In this document: positions 19,890-30,102 of the stretch, piece by piece | How the letters are laid out: every line of letters begins with the position of its first letter | Position numbering within the stretch: the stretch's first letter is position 1 | Assembly: GCF_050436995.1 (NCBI RefSeq) | Contig: NC_134775.1 | Location: 9,215,124-9,279,123, forward strand | DNA: 64,000 nucleotides | Reading direction: 5' to 3' | From: Anticarsia gemmatalis | Lineage: Eukaryota; Arthropoda; Insecta; Lepidoptera; Erebidae | Program-made: the position numbers and the translations under genes | The notes under the pieces: generated by a model | The model's database searches: none | What the model was told of the DNA's origin: nothing | The model's input: the letters and a program-made list of their open reading frames with translations, nothing else

Positions 19890-20580
19890 TGTTCTGGGAA
19901 CCAATGAGTATTCATATCTAGAGGAGGACTGCAAGAAAATCACCCAAGATACCCAACTTTGTACCTTATTGAACACCTTGCCTGTAGAGAAATCAGAAGA
20001 CTGCATAATATATCTTATCAAACACCAAAGTACAAATTGTACACGAGCCCGGATGGACCTCAAACAAGGGAAGATCCAGAAACTACAGGAAAACAAATGG
20101 TTGATCATCCTGAACGAAGAACAAATATTACGAACGCGCTGCGGAAGTAAATCTGAATACAAAAGGATAACAGGAATACATATCGCCAGTATTACAAGCA
20201 ATTGCCAAATAGACGTACTCAACCGAACATTGAAGACAAACATCAAAACCGTTGAAGCAGATGACATCATACCACTCCCCAGTAAAATCGTTATCCCGAA
20301 AGAAAACATCCACTACAAACTGCAATTAGAAGACATATCATTAGACAGCATCCACGAGCTGATGGACCGCGCTGAAAACATGCAAGAACCAATAATCAAC
20401 TGGCAAATCATGATGGCGACGCCGAGCTGGTCAACATTAGGACTCTATCTTATCCTAATAGCAATCACGGGATGGAAGCTGTGGCAATGGAGACAGCGGC
20501 GATCAAAAGCAGAACAACCTTGCACAACTGAAGCTCGCACCGAGGACGCTGCGGGAAGCTGCGGGACGCGCTTCCATCTT

Positions 20581-20591
20581 AAGGAGGGAGG
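20581..20591 (+). promoter_or_regulatory. Polypurine tract of errantivirus element
   Basis: AAGGAGGGAGG immediately before the 3' LTR; the expected primer site for plus-strand DNA synthesis. Confidence 0.8.
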
Positions 20592-20839
20592 AGTTAGGCA
20601 ATCGCTTAATGTGCGTTAGTGCTGACTACGCATCGGATGATGTTGTGAAGTGCTGACTGTGCATCGGATGATGTTGTGCGTCATAGTGTAAACTGCATAA
20701 TTGCATTTTAGTATTAAGGTTAGCTAATAGATAATTAATAATTGTAAATCATTCTTGTAGAACGTTTCCTATAGTAAACTTGTATTTTTAAATAAATAAA
20801 TCTTTTTTTAATAATAATTCCGTTCGCCGTAATTTAACT
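20592..20839 (+). repeat. 3' LTR of errantivirus element
   Basis: 248 bp; differs from the 5' LTR by one base in my comparison (A in the 5' LTR, C here, near 20803) and keeps the 31-bp tandem duplication. Confidence 0.93.
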
Positions 20840-21042
20840 CACGCAAAACTTTCAAAATTATAGCAAGTTTTCCGTAATCGTATTTTTCGTCAAAAATTAC
20901 CATTTTGCTTAAAACGCTATCTGTAATTTTTTTGCTGATTTTGGATTCCATTTAATGTTAATTACATAAAAAAATTAGTAATCTACTTAACTTTGAAATT
21001 TTAAAATACCTACATTTCATAAAAATGAGAACACTAAAAAAA

Positions 21043-22072
21043 TTAAGTGGCCCTTATTTTGTTTTGAGTAGTATATGTACCATTTTGTTCGATAACCTTT
21101 TGCCATCTTGTAGGTAGGGACATGATTCCATAGCTATAAACATTTTCGGACTTCTCATCAAAATACCGCGACAAGTGGATTTGGCAGTCCTCTCGTAATG
21201 TTAACCTAACCCTGCCGAAAGAGTTCTGAAGAGATCGAAACAGGTGGAAATCTGAAGGTGCAAGGTCAGGACTATACGGTGGATGCATTATCACCTCCCA
21301 GCAAAACTCTCTTAATTTCTTCTGAGTGGCTATAGATGTGTGAGGTGTAGGTATCGCTATCATGATGAAACACCACACCCCTTCTGTTGATTTATTCCGA
21401 CCGCTTTCTCTCAACTTCTTGCCTTTATCTCACCAGTTGTTCGCAGTTGAGTTCAGAATCGATAGTCCTGCCTGGTAATTAGTTCATAATGAATAATGCC
21501 CTTCAAATCCCACCACACACACAACATCACCTTATTGCGAGTTAACCCGACCGGGTGAAGCCTGACCGGCCTTTGACCACGACATTTTTCGCACGTTCTT
21601 GTCGTACGTGATCCGCTTTTCATCACCAGTTATCAGCTTCTTCAAAAATGATTAGGTTTCATTACGTCGTAATAAAGAATCACAAATGAGTACACGGTTC
21701 ATTAGGTTTCTTTCAGTGAGCTCGTGAGGTAGCCAAATATCGACCTTTTTTGTGTACCCAGCTTTTTTTAAATGCGTCAAATCTGTTTTTAATCAATTCC
21801 CAGTTCTTCAGCTACGTCGTAACTACTGATATATGTCGATCTTGCTCCACTTTTTCAAAAAATGGCATCCCTTTTATCCGACCAGAGCGAGGTGCATCTT
21901 TGACATCAAAATTTCCGGATTGAAAACGCTTAAGCCAAATTTGTGCTACTCTCACAGACACTGCACTAGGTCCATAAACATCGCAAATTTTTTTGGCGGC
22001 TTGCGTTGCATTTTTAACTTTTTTGTAGTAAAATTTTTAAATGTATCGAATTTCTTCATTAGATTCACTCAT
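21043..22072 (-). pseudogene. mariner transposase (multiple stops and frameshifts)
   Basis: About 1,030 bp, matching the roughly 345-codon length of mariner transposases. ATG at 22072-22070 begins a helix-turn-helix region (NEEIR, NATQAAKKICDVYG, VAQIWLKRFQSGNFDVKDAPRSGR). The first catalytic block is ITGDEKRITYDK (about 21630), and the C-terminal block HPPYSPDLAPSDFHLFRSLQ (about 21270) holds the YSPDLAP motif. Several stops and at least two frameshifts break it. A 5' inverted-repeat-like end (on the minus strand TTAGGTTGGGGAAAAAGTCT, 22261-22240) lies about 170 bp upstream of the ATG; the other end was not found, and sequence at 20840-21000 belongs to the Tc1 flank or is unassigned. Confidence 0.85.
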
Positions 22073-23288
22073 CTTGACGGTACAAATGAAAATCACACGT
22101 TTTCTAGTTTGAATTTGGAATTATTTTCTTTAAAATTTTTACTCTCAATGATAACAAATCAGCGAGATACAAATACGCCAAAGAGATTTTATTACAAGTT
22201 CATACATACTATAATGCGAAAAGACTTTTTCCCCAACCTAATATCAGCGTATCCATATCGCGGTGGTCAAGCGTCTCGCGTCTATTGCAAGGAAAAATAT
22301 TTTTATCCATACAAAAAATACAATCCGCCCATTATTCTAACTCATTAATTCAATTTTATACACAAAAACAACCTTATTTCACATTCATTATTATCATTAA
22401 TTTAATTTAACAACTTTAATCAAAATCAAATCATTTATTCATTTAGGTCAAATATTGACACTTATGATAGTCATTACAATTACTGAATCTACCACTAGAG
22501 TAGAGGTAGAGCCTTATGAGAAGAGCTAGCAAGAAACTCACAGCCACTCTTTTCAATCGCCAAAAGTTTTACATTGTGGTTGATACAATAAATTGATCAT
22601 GCGAGGAGCTGCCAACAATCAGCGATATAGACTAAACGTCAATTAAGGAAAATGAATATAGCTAGGTTATTTATTAGTTTCTGATCATACCGTATGTTGG
22701 GAACACCTACTAGCATGTGATAATAAGAATATGGGCAGCAATTGAGCATATTGGTTGTGAACATTATAGAAGAAAAAAAGCGACAGTTTTATGGTTAACA
22801 TCAAGTTGTACATCACATCACCTATTTGCATCATTAATTGCCCATATTTTGCATGCTTCTGAGTTTATACAATCTATAGCAAAGTTCCCTAATTTTAAAG
22901 AATCCTAATCAAGCGAGCGACTAATCCCAAGAGCTATTGTCGTTTAGATACTCATCAATTCTGTAATAAGCTTTCCTAACGAGATGTTCCTTAACAGCAA
23001 CTTTGAATTTAGGCAGGGGTAAATCCATGATAATAATAATAATAATGTAAACTCTTTATTGTCCACAATAAAAATACAATAAATAAAAATAGAGAAACCT
23101 TAAATATAAATAACATACTGATCAACAATCGGCGGCCTTATCGCACAAGGCAATCTCTTCCAGGCAACCATGGGATGGAGAGAGAAGTGTAGGTGTAGAA
23201 AAGGGTAGAAATGTGTACAAGTAACATAAACTAAATACATGAGTAATTATAGAAATTGTATAAAATAGACATAATATATAAATATATA

Positions 23289-23789
23289 TGTCGGGAGCAC
23301 GGTGTGTTGTGTGGGGTTTGTATCCTGACATCTCACTTCTGATATCGAAGGCATATGGGGTACCTCGCTATCAGATTGGTCAGTGATGGCGAATAGTCCA
23401 AAAATAATACGCACTAGACTTAGCTCACTGGTGTATTTGTCCATTACAATGATCACATTACAAAAAAGGACTAGGATTTAACCGATCTAGCCGGATCCAA
23501 GACAGAAACGCGGTGAGTTCGGTACAACGTGGCAACGACCGTTTTCCGTTGAGTTCGAATGTTGAATAATCTAACCACACTAACGTTCCAACCATCATAC
23601 CTCTGAATGACAGCTGTCTATTGTCACATGCCAACTGTCATCTGCCTGTGTTGCCAACATTGTACCGACCACATCCAAGTGTGAACACTTGACGTTTCCG
23701 TTACATTAAATTATTTCTTAACAATCAAATCAAGCTAATTTTAATTACATTCTTCGAAGATATAGCGCCTTGATGCTAGCGCTCCGACA
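23289..23789 (-). repeat. LTR of family G (3' LTR in element orientation)
   Basis: 501 bp, begins TGTCGGGAGCACGGTG and ends GCTCCGACA; matches 26150-26654 and 56181-56687 over the full length. Confidence 0.88.
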
Positions 23790-24104
23790 CGGCCATCTTG
23801 ACATGTCACACGTCCCTGTGTGATGCTCCTGAAAAAGTAAAGTCATCTGCAATACCAGAGTATCTCCGTTCGGCCTATCCTGATTAACTCACTTGAGTAA
23901 GAGTTTTCACACAAAACAAATCTTACAGGGCGAATCATTTTTCTCACATGATTAATCTTACATCACAATAAACTATCATCTAACAATACACAGACCATGG
24001 ATCAGTATTCACACACCATACATAACCAAACTTGAAAACCAATTACTCTATAAGCTGAAATCAACTATGACCGCCCATCATCAATTCACGGGCCTCAATC
24101 GTTA

Positions 24105-24380
24105 CTATCACCTTAAACGAGTGAAAGTAACTCTTGCCACTCTATTGAGCGACGATATCTCACAACTGGGCGTCACTTTCACCTAAATCGAGCGATAGTG
24201 ACTCATGCCACTCTACTGAGCGACGATATCTCACAACTGGGCGTCACTATCACCTAAATCGAGCGATAGTGACTCATGCCACTCCACTGAGCGACGATAT
24301 CTCACAACTGGGCGTCACTATCACCTAAATCGAGCGATAGCAACTCATGCCACTTGCACCAAGTGACGTTATCTCAACAC
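24105..24380. repeat. Minisatellite, 71-bp unit, about 3.5 copies
   Basis: The phrase GAGCGACGATATCTCACAAC starts at 24147, 24218 and 24289, a regular 71-bp period. It lies in the 3' untranslated part of the LTR element. Confidence 0.85.
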
Positions 24381-24683
24381 AGAAGCTAATGACTCCTTCA
24401 CTAAAGAACATTCTGTATCAGAATAACAACGAAATGAAAGCTGCTCACCGTTATGGCATAGGATTCCAGTAGGTGCATCCATAATGCACAGGTCAACCAG
24501 TTTTTCCTTGGCTGCACCGGGACCACTGCTTACGTTGTTTCTTCCCTCGTGACTGCGTAGTTGCGGGCAATTAGATGCGTAGTGGTTTGCCCTTGACAGC
24601 GGAAACAGGTGACAGCAGGCTTTGGCCAGGGTTGCTTGCACACGTCCTCGTGTGATGGTTACTCTGTGAACAAAATATCTCAC
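24369..24683 (-). pseudogene. Family G gag end and protease fragment
   Basis: Open antisense frame of 104 codons with a degenerate zinc-knuckle-like run (CCHLFPLSRANHYASNC) followed by a retroviral-protease-like block (LCHNGEQLSF, then SDTECSLVKESLA in place of D-S/T-G-A). The same block occurs at 58399-58211. A second, more diverged block (GESLRFAYDSCAECLLV) lies upstream at about 25325-25270. Pol does not follow. Confidence 0.55.
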
Positions 24684-25009
24684 GACAGAACAATGTCACA
24701 CTCGGCCACTCCTGACCCAAACTCTACAATTACTGGGTCCATCTCAATAACTCTACTAAGAGCTTCACTTGGATTTTTAATTAAATCTCATTCTAGAAAC
24801 AAACATTGGGACTGTATTCAAAATAGTTTCACTAACAACAATCAGCCTGAGTCATGTACCAAAGCCGTTCAAATCAATCTTTAAAACCACTGTACAAAAA
24901 CAATTCTTAGTTGACAGTTATCCCTGAGTAAAGTTTCTAACACCACGGCTCTCCAGCCGACGAGCAATCACATTGCTCACACGTGCATCCCTCTTGTACT
25001 ACACTACGG

Positions 25010-25105
25010 TCTCCACAGACCACGACTTTCTCCAAAGTCGAACCACTCAATACGGTCTCTCAAGACCACGACTTTCTCCAAAGTCGAACCACTCAATACG
25101 GTCGA
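25010..25105. repeat. Short tandem duplication, about 52-bp unit
   Basis: The unit beginning CGGTCT(CC/CT)(A)CA and containing CCACGACTTTCTCCAAAGTC is present twice (25011 and 25060) with a partial third. Confidence 0.75.
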
Positions 25106-25635
25106 AAGAAACCTTCACTCGTTTGAATACCTTCACCACAAACTCATCAATCTCATTATCATCAAAATCTATATCGACTGGTACATGACCTCTGTCTGAC
25201 CAACATCTATCCACAATCTCAATAATTTCAAAAGGCTCTATGAACTTGTTATCTAATACTTTTCAAATTATTACCAACAAGCATTCAGCACAAGAATCAT
25301 AAGCAAAGCGTAACGATTCACCTTTACGTTCGTAAGTACACGATGATGGTTGCACGACTCATACATCGACGTAGCGCTCACTCGGCTCCCCTCGTCACCT
25401 GGCCTGCCGCCGCCGCTACTGCCGCTAGCGTTGCTACCGCCGTCACCGTGGCCGTCGCCACAGCCGCCGCCGCGCCGCGCCGCTCATGCACCGGACGGCT
25501 ATGTGGCCAGCACATTTATGGTACACCACGGCTGCTGGTTGTTGCGGTTCTTGATCCGACGATGACGTAGATGTTCTTGCTCGCAGTTCCTTCATTGGTT
25601 CACTTGATCTTGCGTCTGTTTCTTACTTCTCCGAG

Positions 25636-25878
25636 TCAATCGTAGGCAGATCTTTGTATAAAGAGCTTCTTAAAGTCACTCCACGTCATTCCAGGAAAAG
25701 ATATCGTCGACAGCCACGTGGGGGCTTGTCCATTCAAAGCACGGCTCAAAGCATCCATCAGCTTTGCACCATGATCATGTTCATCGTTGATACACAGGGC
25801 CGCGGTAGAAAACCATGATCGTGCATCCACATCGGATTTATCGGGATCAAGATGGGGTAGTCGTAGCTCAGCCGACAA
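25636..25878 (-). pseudogene. Family G gag fragment
   Basis: 81-codon antisense frame with the text LPHLDPDKSDVDARSWFSTA and LNGQAPTWLSTISFPGMTW, DFKKLFIQRS. This is the usual layout of a Ty3/gypsy-type capsid N-terminus (proline-rich lead, helix, W...F..LF..F). Truncated on both sides. It sits next to the LTR that must be 5' in this orientation. Confidence 0.6.
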
Positions 25879-25928
25879 AGATGTCTGATGTCTTCATAGC
25901 ACGCACAAGCATGTCATCACTACTGTCA

Positions 25929-26135
25929 TGGTTCGGAGCACGTCATTCGTTGATGTCCATAGCACGTGGTACGTGGTCTTCACAGCACGTGGTGCGTGGT
26001 CATCACATCACGTGGTGCGTGGTCTTCACAGCACGTGGCACGTGGTCTTCACATCCCATAGTACGTGGCACGTGGTCTTCACATCCCATAGAACGTGGTG
26101 CATTAAAGTTCGAAGCACGTGGTGCGTGGTCTTCT
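25929..26135. repeat. CACGTG-rich minisatellite in the family G leader
   Basis: Imperfect repeats of about 23-27 bp built on (A/G)(G/T)CACGTGGTGCGTGGTC and TTCACA. Seven CACGTG palindromes occur within about 170 bp. Located directly inside the 5' LTR (26150-26654) in element orientation, in the untranslated leader. Confidence 0.8.
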
Positions 26136-26149
26136 TATCCCAGTTCTGA

Positions 26150-26654
26150 TGTCGGGAACAGGGTGTGTTGTGTGGGGTTTGTATCCTGACATTTCACTTC
26201 TGATATCGAAGGCATATGGGGTACCTCGCTATCAGATTGGTCAGTGATGGCGAATAGTCCAAAAATAATACGCACTAGACTTAGCTCACTGGTGTATGTA
26301 TTTGTCCATTACAATGATCACATTACAAAAATAGACTAGGATTTAACTGATCTAGCCGGATCCAAGACAGAAACGCGGTTAGTTCTGTACAACGTGGCAA
26401 CGACCGTTTTCCGTTGAGTTCGAATGTTGAATAATCTAACCACACTAACGTTCCAACCTTCATACCTCTAAATGACAGCTGTCTATTGTCACATGCCAAC
26501 TGTCATCTGCCTGTGTTGCCAATATTGTACCGACCACACCCAAGTGTGAACACTTGACGTTTCCGTTACATTAAATTATTTCTTAACAATCAAATCAAGC
26601 TAATTTTAATTAGATTCTTCGAAGATATAGCGCCTCGATGCTAGCGCTCCGATA
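26150..26654 (-). repeat. LTR of family G (5' LTR in element orientation)
   Basis: About 505 bp. The last bases read CTCCGATA instead of CTCCGACA and run straight into (TA)n, so the exact end and target duplication are uncertain. Confidence 0.85.
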
Positions 26655-26758
26655 TATATATATATAAATTTATATTTATATTCATACAGAGATAGCAAGA
26701 GGAGTTTAGACAGTCATTGGAAAAGAAATAAGTTAGAAGAGTGAGAGTAAAGAGATAT

Positions 26759-27503
26759 TCAAGGCAAGGTGTTATGCAGTGATAGGTAGTGCTCCTTAAC
26801 CCGATTTTTGAAAATTGGCAAGCTTTGCACTTGCCTAATGGATAGCGGCAGCGCATTCCACAACCGCACAGCTTGCACAGTAAGTGAGTGGTCTATAAAT
26901 TTACTGGAGTGCACAGGCATCTTAAGTCTCAAGTTTTCTGATGATCGTAAAAACCTTGAATGCGTGTCATGTAGAAAAACAAAACGTTGTTTGAGATAGA
27001 AGGGAGTCGAAGGGATTAAACAAGATATTGTACAGAAGATAGAAAATGTGAGCATTCCGGCGTGAACGTATTGGTAACCACTTGAGCTTGTTTCGATACT
27101 CGGAGACATGGTCATATTTGCGTAAACCAAATATGAACCTGATAAAGAAATTTTGAAGGCGCTCAAGCTTATTAAGTTGGTTCTCGGTTAAATCGGGATA
27201 GCTGACATCGGCATAATCAAGAATGGGGAAGAGAAGGGATTGTACAAGCGCAATTTTAGTGTTGATGGGGAGAAAATTGCGTAGCCTGCGCAAAGACCCC
27301 GCCGAAGAAAATATTTTACGGCTGAGTTCCTGAAGTTGAGGACCCCAGGACAAAGTCTTATCAAACCATAGCCCCAGGTTTTTGATTTTGTCACTAAAAG
27401 GGATGGCAGTGCCATCAAAGATCACGTTGGGTACTAGTGACCAATCCACTCTCGAGATCATCCTGGGGCTACCGATGGTAATGGCTTGAGTTTTGTTAGG
27501 GTT
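26759..27503 (-). pseudogene. LINE E ORF2, C-terminal part
   Basis: RT thumb and C-terminal region only: KTQAITIGSPRMISRVDW, KNLGLWFDKTLSWGPQL, SLLFPILDYADVSYPDL, LERLQNFFIRFIFGLRKYDH. A frameshift near 26970-27000 moves the frame to RFVFLHDTHSRFLRSSENLR and QAVRLWNALPLSIRQ, ending near 26759. The palm (FADD motif) is missing because of 5' truncation. Similar in domain text to LINE D at 40.3-40.6 kb, so perhaps the same clade. Confidence 0.82.
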
Positions 27504-28785
27504 CATGATGTGCTTGGGAAACTTGTTGAAGAAACGAATACCGAGACCTACAAACGAATTGTGCACCTTGTGTAAACGATGATGGGGACCTACTAATTTG
27601 TGTCTGTTTCAAGTGTTGTAATTGTGTCTATCGCTATTTGTTGCGAAAGTCCCTAAATTTTGTTTTATATACAACAAGTTTGCAAGGCCATACTGTGATG
27701 ACACCGTCAGTATCCCTATCTGCCCAAAAAGCTCTCTCAAGGAGTCTCGCGCTCCTAAACTATACATTGCGCGAATAGCTCTTTTTTGATGGACAAAAAT
27801 AACATCTATATCAGCAGCCTTACCCCACAGTAATATACCGTAAGACATGACGCTGTGGAAATAACTAAAGTAAACCAGTCTTGCCGCATCCACACCAGCA
27901 AACTGTCTTACTTTTCTGATTGCGTGCGCGGCGGAGCTGAGTCTCCCCGAGAGATACGCTATTTGAGTGCCCCATTGGAGCTTGCTATCCAGACTGATAC
28001 CTAAAAAAGTTGCCGAATCTACCAAATCGATAGTTTGCCCATTTACGACTATGTTAGTACCTAAATTCCTCGCTTTGGGCATAGTGAACCTAATGCACTT
28101 AGTTTTGTTAGAATTTAATAACAGATTATTACAAGTGAACCAGTTGTGGACCTGTTCAAGAATACTATTGATATCACTAAAACAGGACTTCGAACGATCT
28201 ACTTTAAAAATAAGACAAGTGTCATCTGCAAATAATATAATATCACATAAGTCCTGCACCTGAAAGGGGAGATCGTTTATATATACGAGAAAAAGAAACG
28301 GACCGAGTATCGAACCCTGAGGCACGCCTAGAGAAACAGCTGAACCTGAAGACCTTACACCATTAATATCAACTCGTCGAATCCTATTACTCAAATATGA
28401 CGCAAGTAAATCGAGCGCTGTATCCCTAATTCCATAGTGGTTCAGTTTCCTAAGGAGCGTATTATGTTGGACACAGTCAAATGCTTTGGAGAGATCGCAG
28501 AACACCCCAATGGCGTCCTGGGATGTCTCCCAAGCATCATAGATATGCTTGGCGAGCGAAATACCTGCATCGATAGTTGACCTACCCTTTGTGAAACCAT
28601 ACTGTTTACCATGAAATAGCTGATTTGAGTTAAAGTGACTTTCGAGCTGCTCTAAGATGACCTTTTCGAAGATTTTGCTAACCGCAAGCAAGATGGAAAT
28701 GGGCCTGAAATTGCTGAGCTCACTCTTAGATCCCTTCTTAAAGAGTGGTACTACTTTACTGTGTTTCATTAAGTCCGGAAACACA

Positions 28786-29103
28786 TGTATGTATACAAAA
28801 ATGCAAGATCAATTGAAAACTATTGTAACATTATTTGTTGACGATTTCTTTATTTTTTCAAATGATATTTCTGAGACAAAAAATTTGAAGCAAATTAAAC
28901 TGACTAGCTAATAGTCAGTTTAAAATTAAAGACTTAGGAGGAATAAAGAAGTGTCTTGGAGTAAATGTAAATGTTAATAAATCTGAGCAAACAGTGACCT
29001 TAACTCAAAGAGATTATATTGATCAGCTGTTACATAAGTTTAATATGAGTCAATGCAAACCTGTTAGAACACCAATGGAGCTCAAGTTAAATTTATCTAA
29101 TAA
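28786..29103 (+). pseudogene. Ty1/copia reverse transcriptase fragment
   Basis: Plus-strand fragment of the copia RT palm and connection: TLFVDDFFIFSND (the VDD motif), then QFKIKDLGGIKKCLGVNVN and TLTQRDYIDQLLHKFNMSQC, KPVRTPMELKLNL. A 10-bp palindrome with two stops (28897-28921) separates the VDD block from the next one. The fragment ends at a Helitron (29104). Both interrupt LINE A copy 2, replacing about 27 bp of it. Confidence 0.85.
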
Positions 29104-29361
29104 CTAGCTGACCCGCGCAACTTCGCTTGCGTCACATAAGAGAGAATGAGTCAAAATTTTCCCCGTTTTTGTAACATTTTTTATTGCTACTCTGCTCCTA
29201 TCGGTCGTAGCGTGATGATATATAGCCTATAGCCTTCCTCGGTAAATGGACTATCTAATACTGAAAGATTTTTTCAAATCAGACCAGTAGTTCCTGAGAT
29301 TAGTGCGTTCAAACAAACAAACAAACTCTTCAGCTTTAAAATATTAGTATAGAAGTATAGA
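29104..29361 (-). mobile_element. Helitron-like element (Lep1-like), copy c
   Basis: Minus-oriented, CTAG at 29104-29107 (element 3' end) and GA at 29360-29361 followed by T. Inserted at the right end of the copia fragment. Confidence 0.82.
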
Positions 29362-30102
29362 TTAAATCCAAATGGGGGGCTATTTCCAAGATGATACTTT
29401 CTACTAATTTACCAGAAATGTCCCAGAGGTCAGGTGTTTTTTTGACGTTGAGCGACCTAAAAGTCTTAACTACATCATTAGAGTTGATATGTTTGAAGAA
29501 AAAAACACTACCACACTCTTCTACACTATTTCGAAGTAAACATTCTGCCTCGGCAGGACAGGAATACAAGGAGCTAGTTGTAGCTGTGGAAATATCAGCG
29601 AAGAAAGTATTGAACGTCTGAGCAACCTCTAAGTTGTTGGTGATAATCGTGTCATTAACTTTCAGTTTAAAATCATTTTCGCGCTAGATAGCAACCTGTT
29701 TCGTTGTTAATGATATTCCACGTGGTTTTGATCGTATTGTCTGAGCTTTTAATTTTGTTGCTTAAGTGTAAGGATTTAGCAGCAACACAAGTTCTCTTAA
29801 AAACTTTTGAATAGTTCCTAACGTATTGAAGAAATTTAGGATTAAAATTGAACTGTTTCATATCTTGTGGGTAGGTGTCAAAATAAGTGGACACAAAAAA
29901 TCACTCTCCCTAATTTCATTTGTTAAAATTTAATCAATTTAATAGTTTATTTTTAATTTTGTTTCCTTATTATTATAATTATATTACATACAATTATTAG
30001 TCCATAGTATATGTAGTGATATTGTATTGTTATACACCACCTGCCAGCTGAACACAAATCTCAAGGAAAGTTGCAAGTCACTGTCATAAGTAGCTACACA
30101 AA

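Larger units (their letters stand above)
18836..20619 (+). pseudogene. env: env of errantivirus element (interrupted by a SINE)
   Basis: Envelope glycoprotein frame overlapping the end of pol. A likely splice acceptor (CTTGTTTCAG, AG at 18833-18834) precedes it, in keeping with a spliced env mRNA, and a hydrophobic start at 18836-18880 looks like a signal peptide. A basic RFRR site followed by a Gly-rich hydrophobic segment at about 19142-19190 has the layout of a furin-type cleavage site and fusion peptide. The frame is lost in the poly(T) of an antisense SINE at 19657. It resumes after 19889, and a hydrophobic segment at about 20430-20480 is the expected transmembrane anchor. The stop (20617-20619) lies inside the 3' LTR. 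Not functional as it stands. Confidence 0.85.
11693..20839 (+). mobile_element. Errantivirus-type Ty3/gypsy provirus with env
   Basis: Both LTRs are 248 bp, with AGTTA...TAACT ends and a 4-bp target duplication CACG (11689-11692 and 20840-20843). Gene order gag, protease, RT, RNase H, integrase, env. One base differs between the LTRs by my reading. The coding region carries several stops and frameshifts, an antisense LINE fragment in integrase (about 17145-18386) and an antisense SINE in env (19657-19889), so it is defective. Inserted into the 3' flank of a Tc1-like element. Confidence 0.93.
23289..26654 (-). mobile_element. Ty3/gypsy-like LTR element, family G, internally deleted
   Basis: Two LTRs of about 500 bp (23289-23789 and 26150-26654), TGTCGG...CCGACA, flanked by (TA)n of LINE E. 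The 2.36-kb interior carries antisense gag and protease fragments and three different tandem repeats but no RT or integrase that I can read, so it is non-autonomous or deleted. Orientation is taken from gag. Confidence 0.85.
23032..27503 (-). mobile_element. LINE, family E, inserted in LINE A copy 2 and itself interrupted
   Basis: Antisense and 5'-truncated. Coding part 27503-26759, 3' UTR continuing at 26759-26655 and 23288-23032, ending in (TTA)n (read on the minus strand). A CATGAT string at both junctions with LINE A is a probable target duplication. The 3' UTR contains the phrase CCTGGAAGAGATTGCC followed by GATAAGGCCGCC, widespread in moth LINE/SINE tails as I know them. An LTR element occupies 23289-26654. 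Confidence 0.8.
22912..29861 (-). pseudogene. LINE A ORF2 remnant, copy 2
   Basis: Broken ORF2. 29861-29362 encodes the linker before RT (KQFNFNPKFLQYVRNYSK, then after a frameshift SVEECGSVFFFKHIN). 28784-27609 encodes RT, with SNFRPISILLAVSKIFEK, KAFDCVQHNTLL, GVPQGSILGP and ILFADDTCLIF. A stop at 27611-27609 replaces the Arg codon present in the other copy. The frame then runs to the LINE E insertion at 27504, and the last codons (LPLPKFKVAVKEHL) are at 23025-22912. The RT core itself is open, but the gene is 5'-truncated and split. Confidence 0.85.
22414..29865 (-). mobile_element. CR1-like LINE, family A, copy 2 (antisense, 5'-truncated, interrupted)
   Basis: Segments 29865-29362, 28784-27504 and 23031-22414 align in order with the LINE A element at 53.25-55.69 kb: middle of ORF2, RT and C-terminus, then the 3' UTR ending in ATTTGATTTTGATT-like tail bases. 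Interruptions are a copia fragment plus Helitron (28785-29361) and LINE E (23032-27503), which holds an LTR element. It is very similar to the copy at 50-55.7 kb, with a few stops. Confidence 0.88.

Noticed and set aside
19789..19890. Plus-strand coding start reading into the second half of env
   Set aside because: The first third of that open frame is reverse-complement SINE sequence; only the part after about 19890 is env.
24105..24380. CRISPR-like array (regular repeats)
   Set aside because: The whole 71-bp unit repeats with no variable spacers; a minisatellite in an LTR element of a eukaryote.
25343..25570. Ala/Pro-rich ORFs
   Set aside because: Product of a CCG/GCC-rich stretch in the LTR element interior; two frames of the same strand are open at once and neither shows conserved motifs.
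23289..26654. BEL/Pao assignment for the family G LTR element
   Set aside because: The related copy at 57.7 kb has a GPF-type integrase end and a gypsy-like RNase H, which favour Ty3/gypsy.
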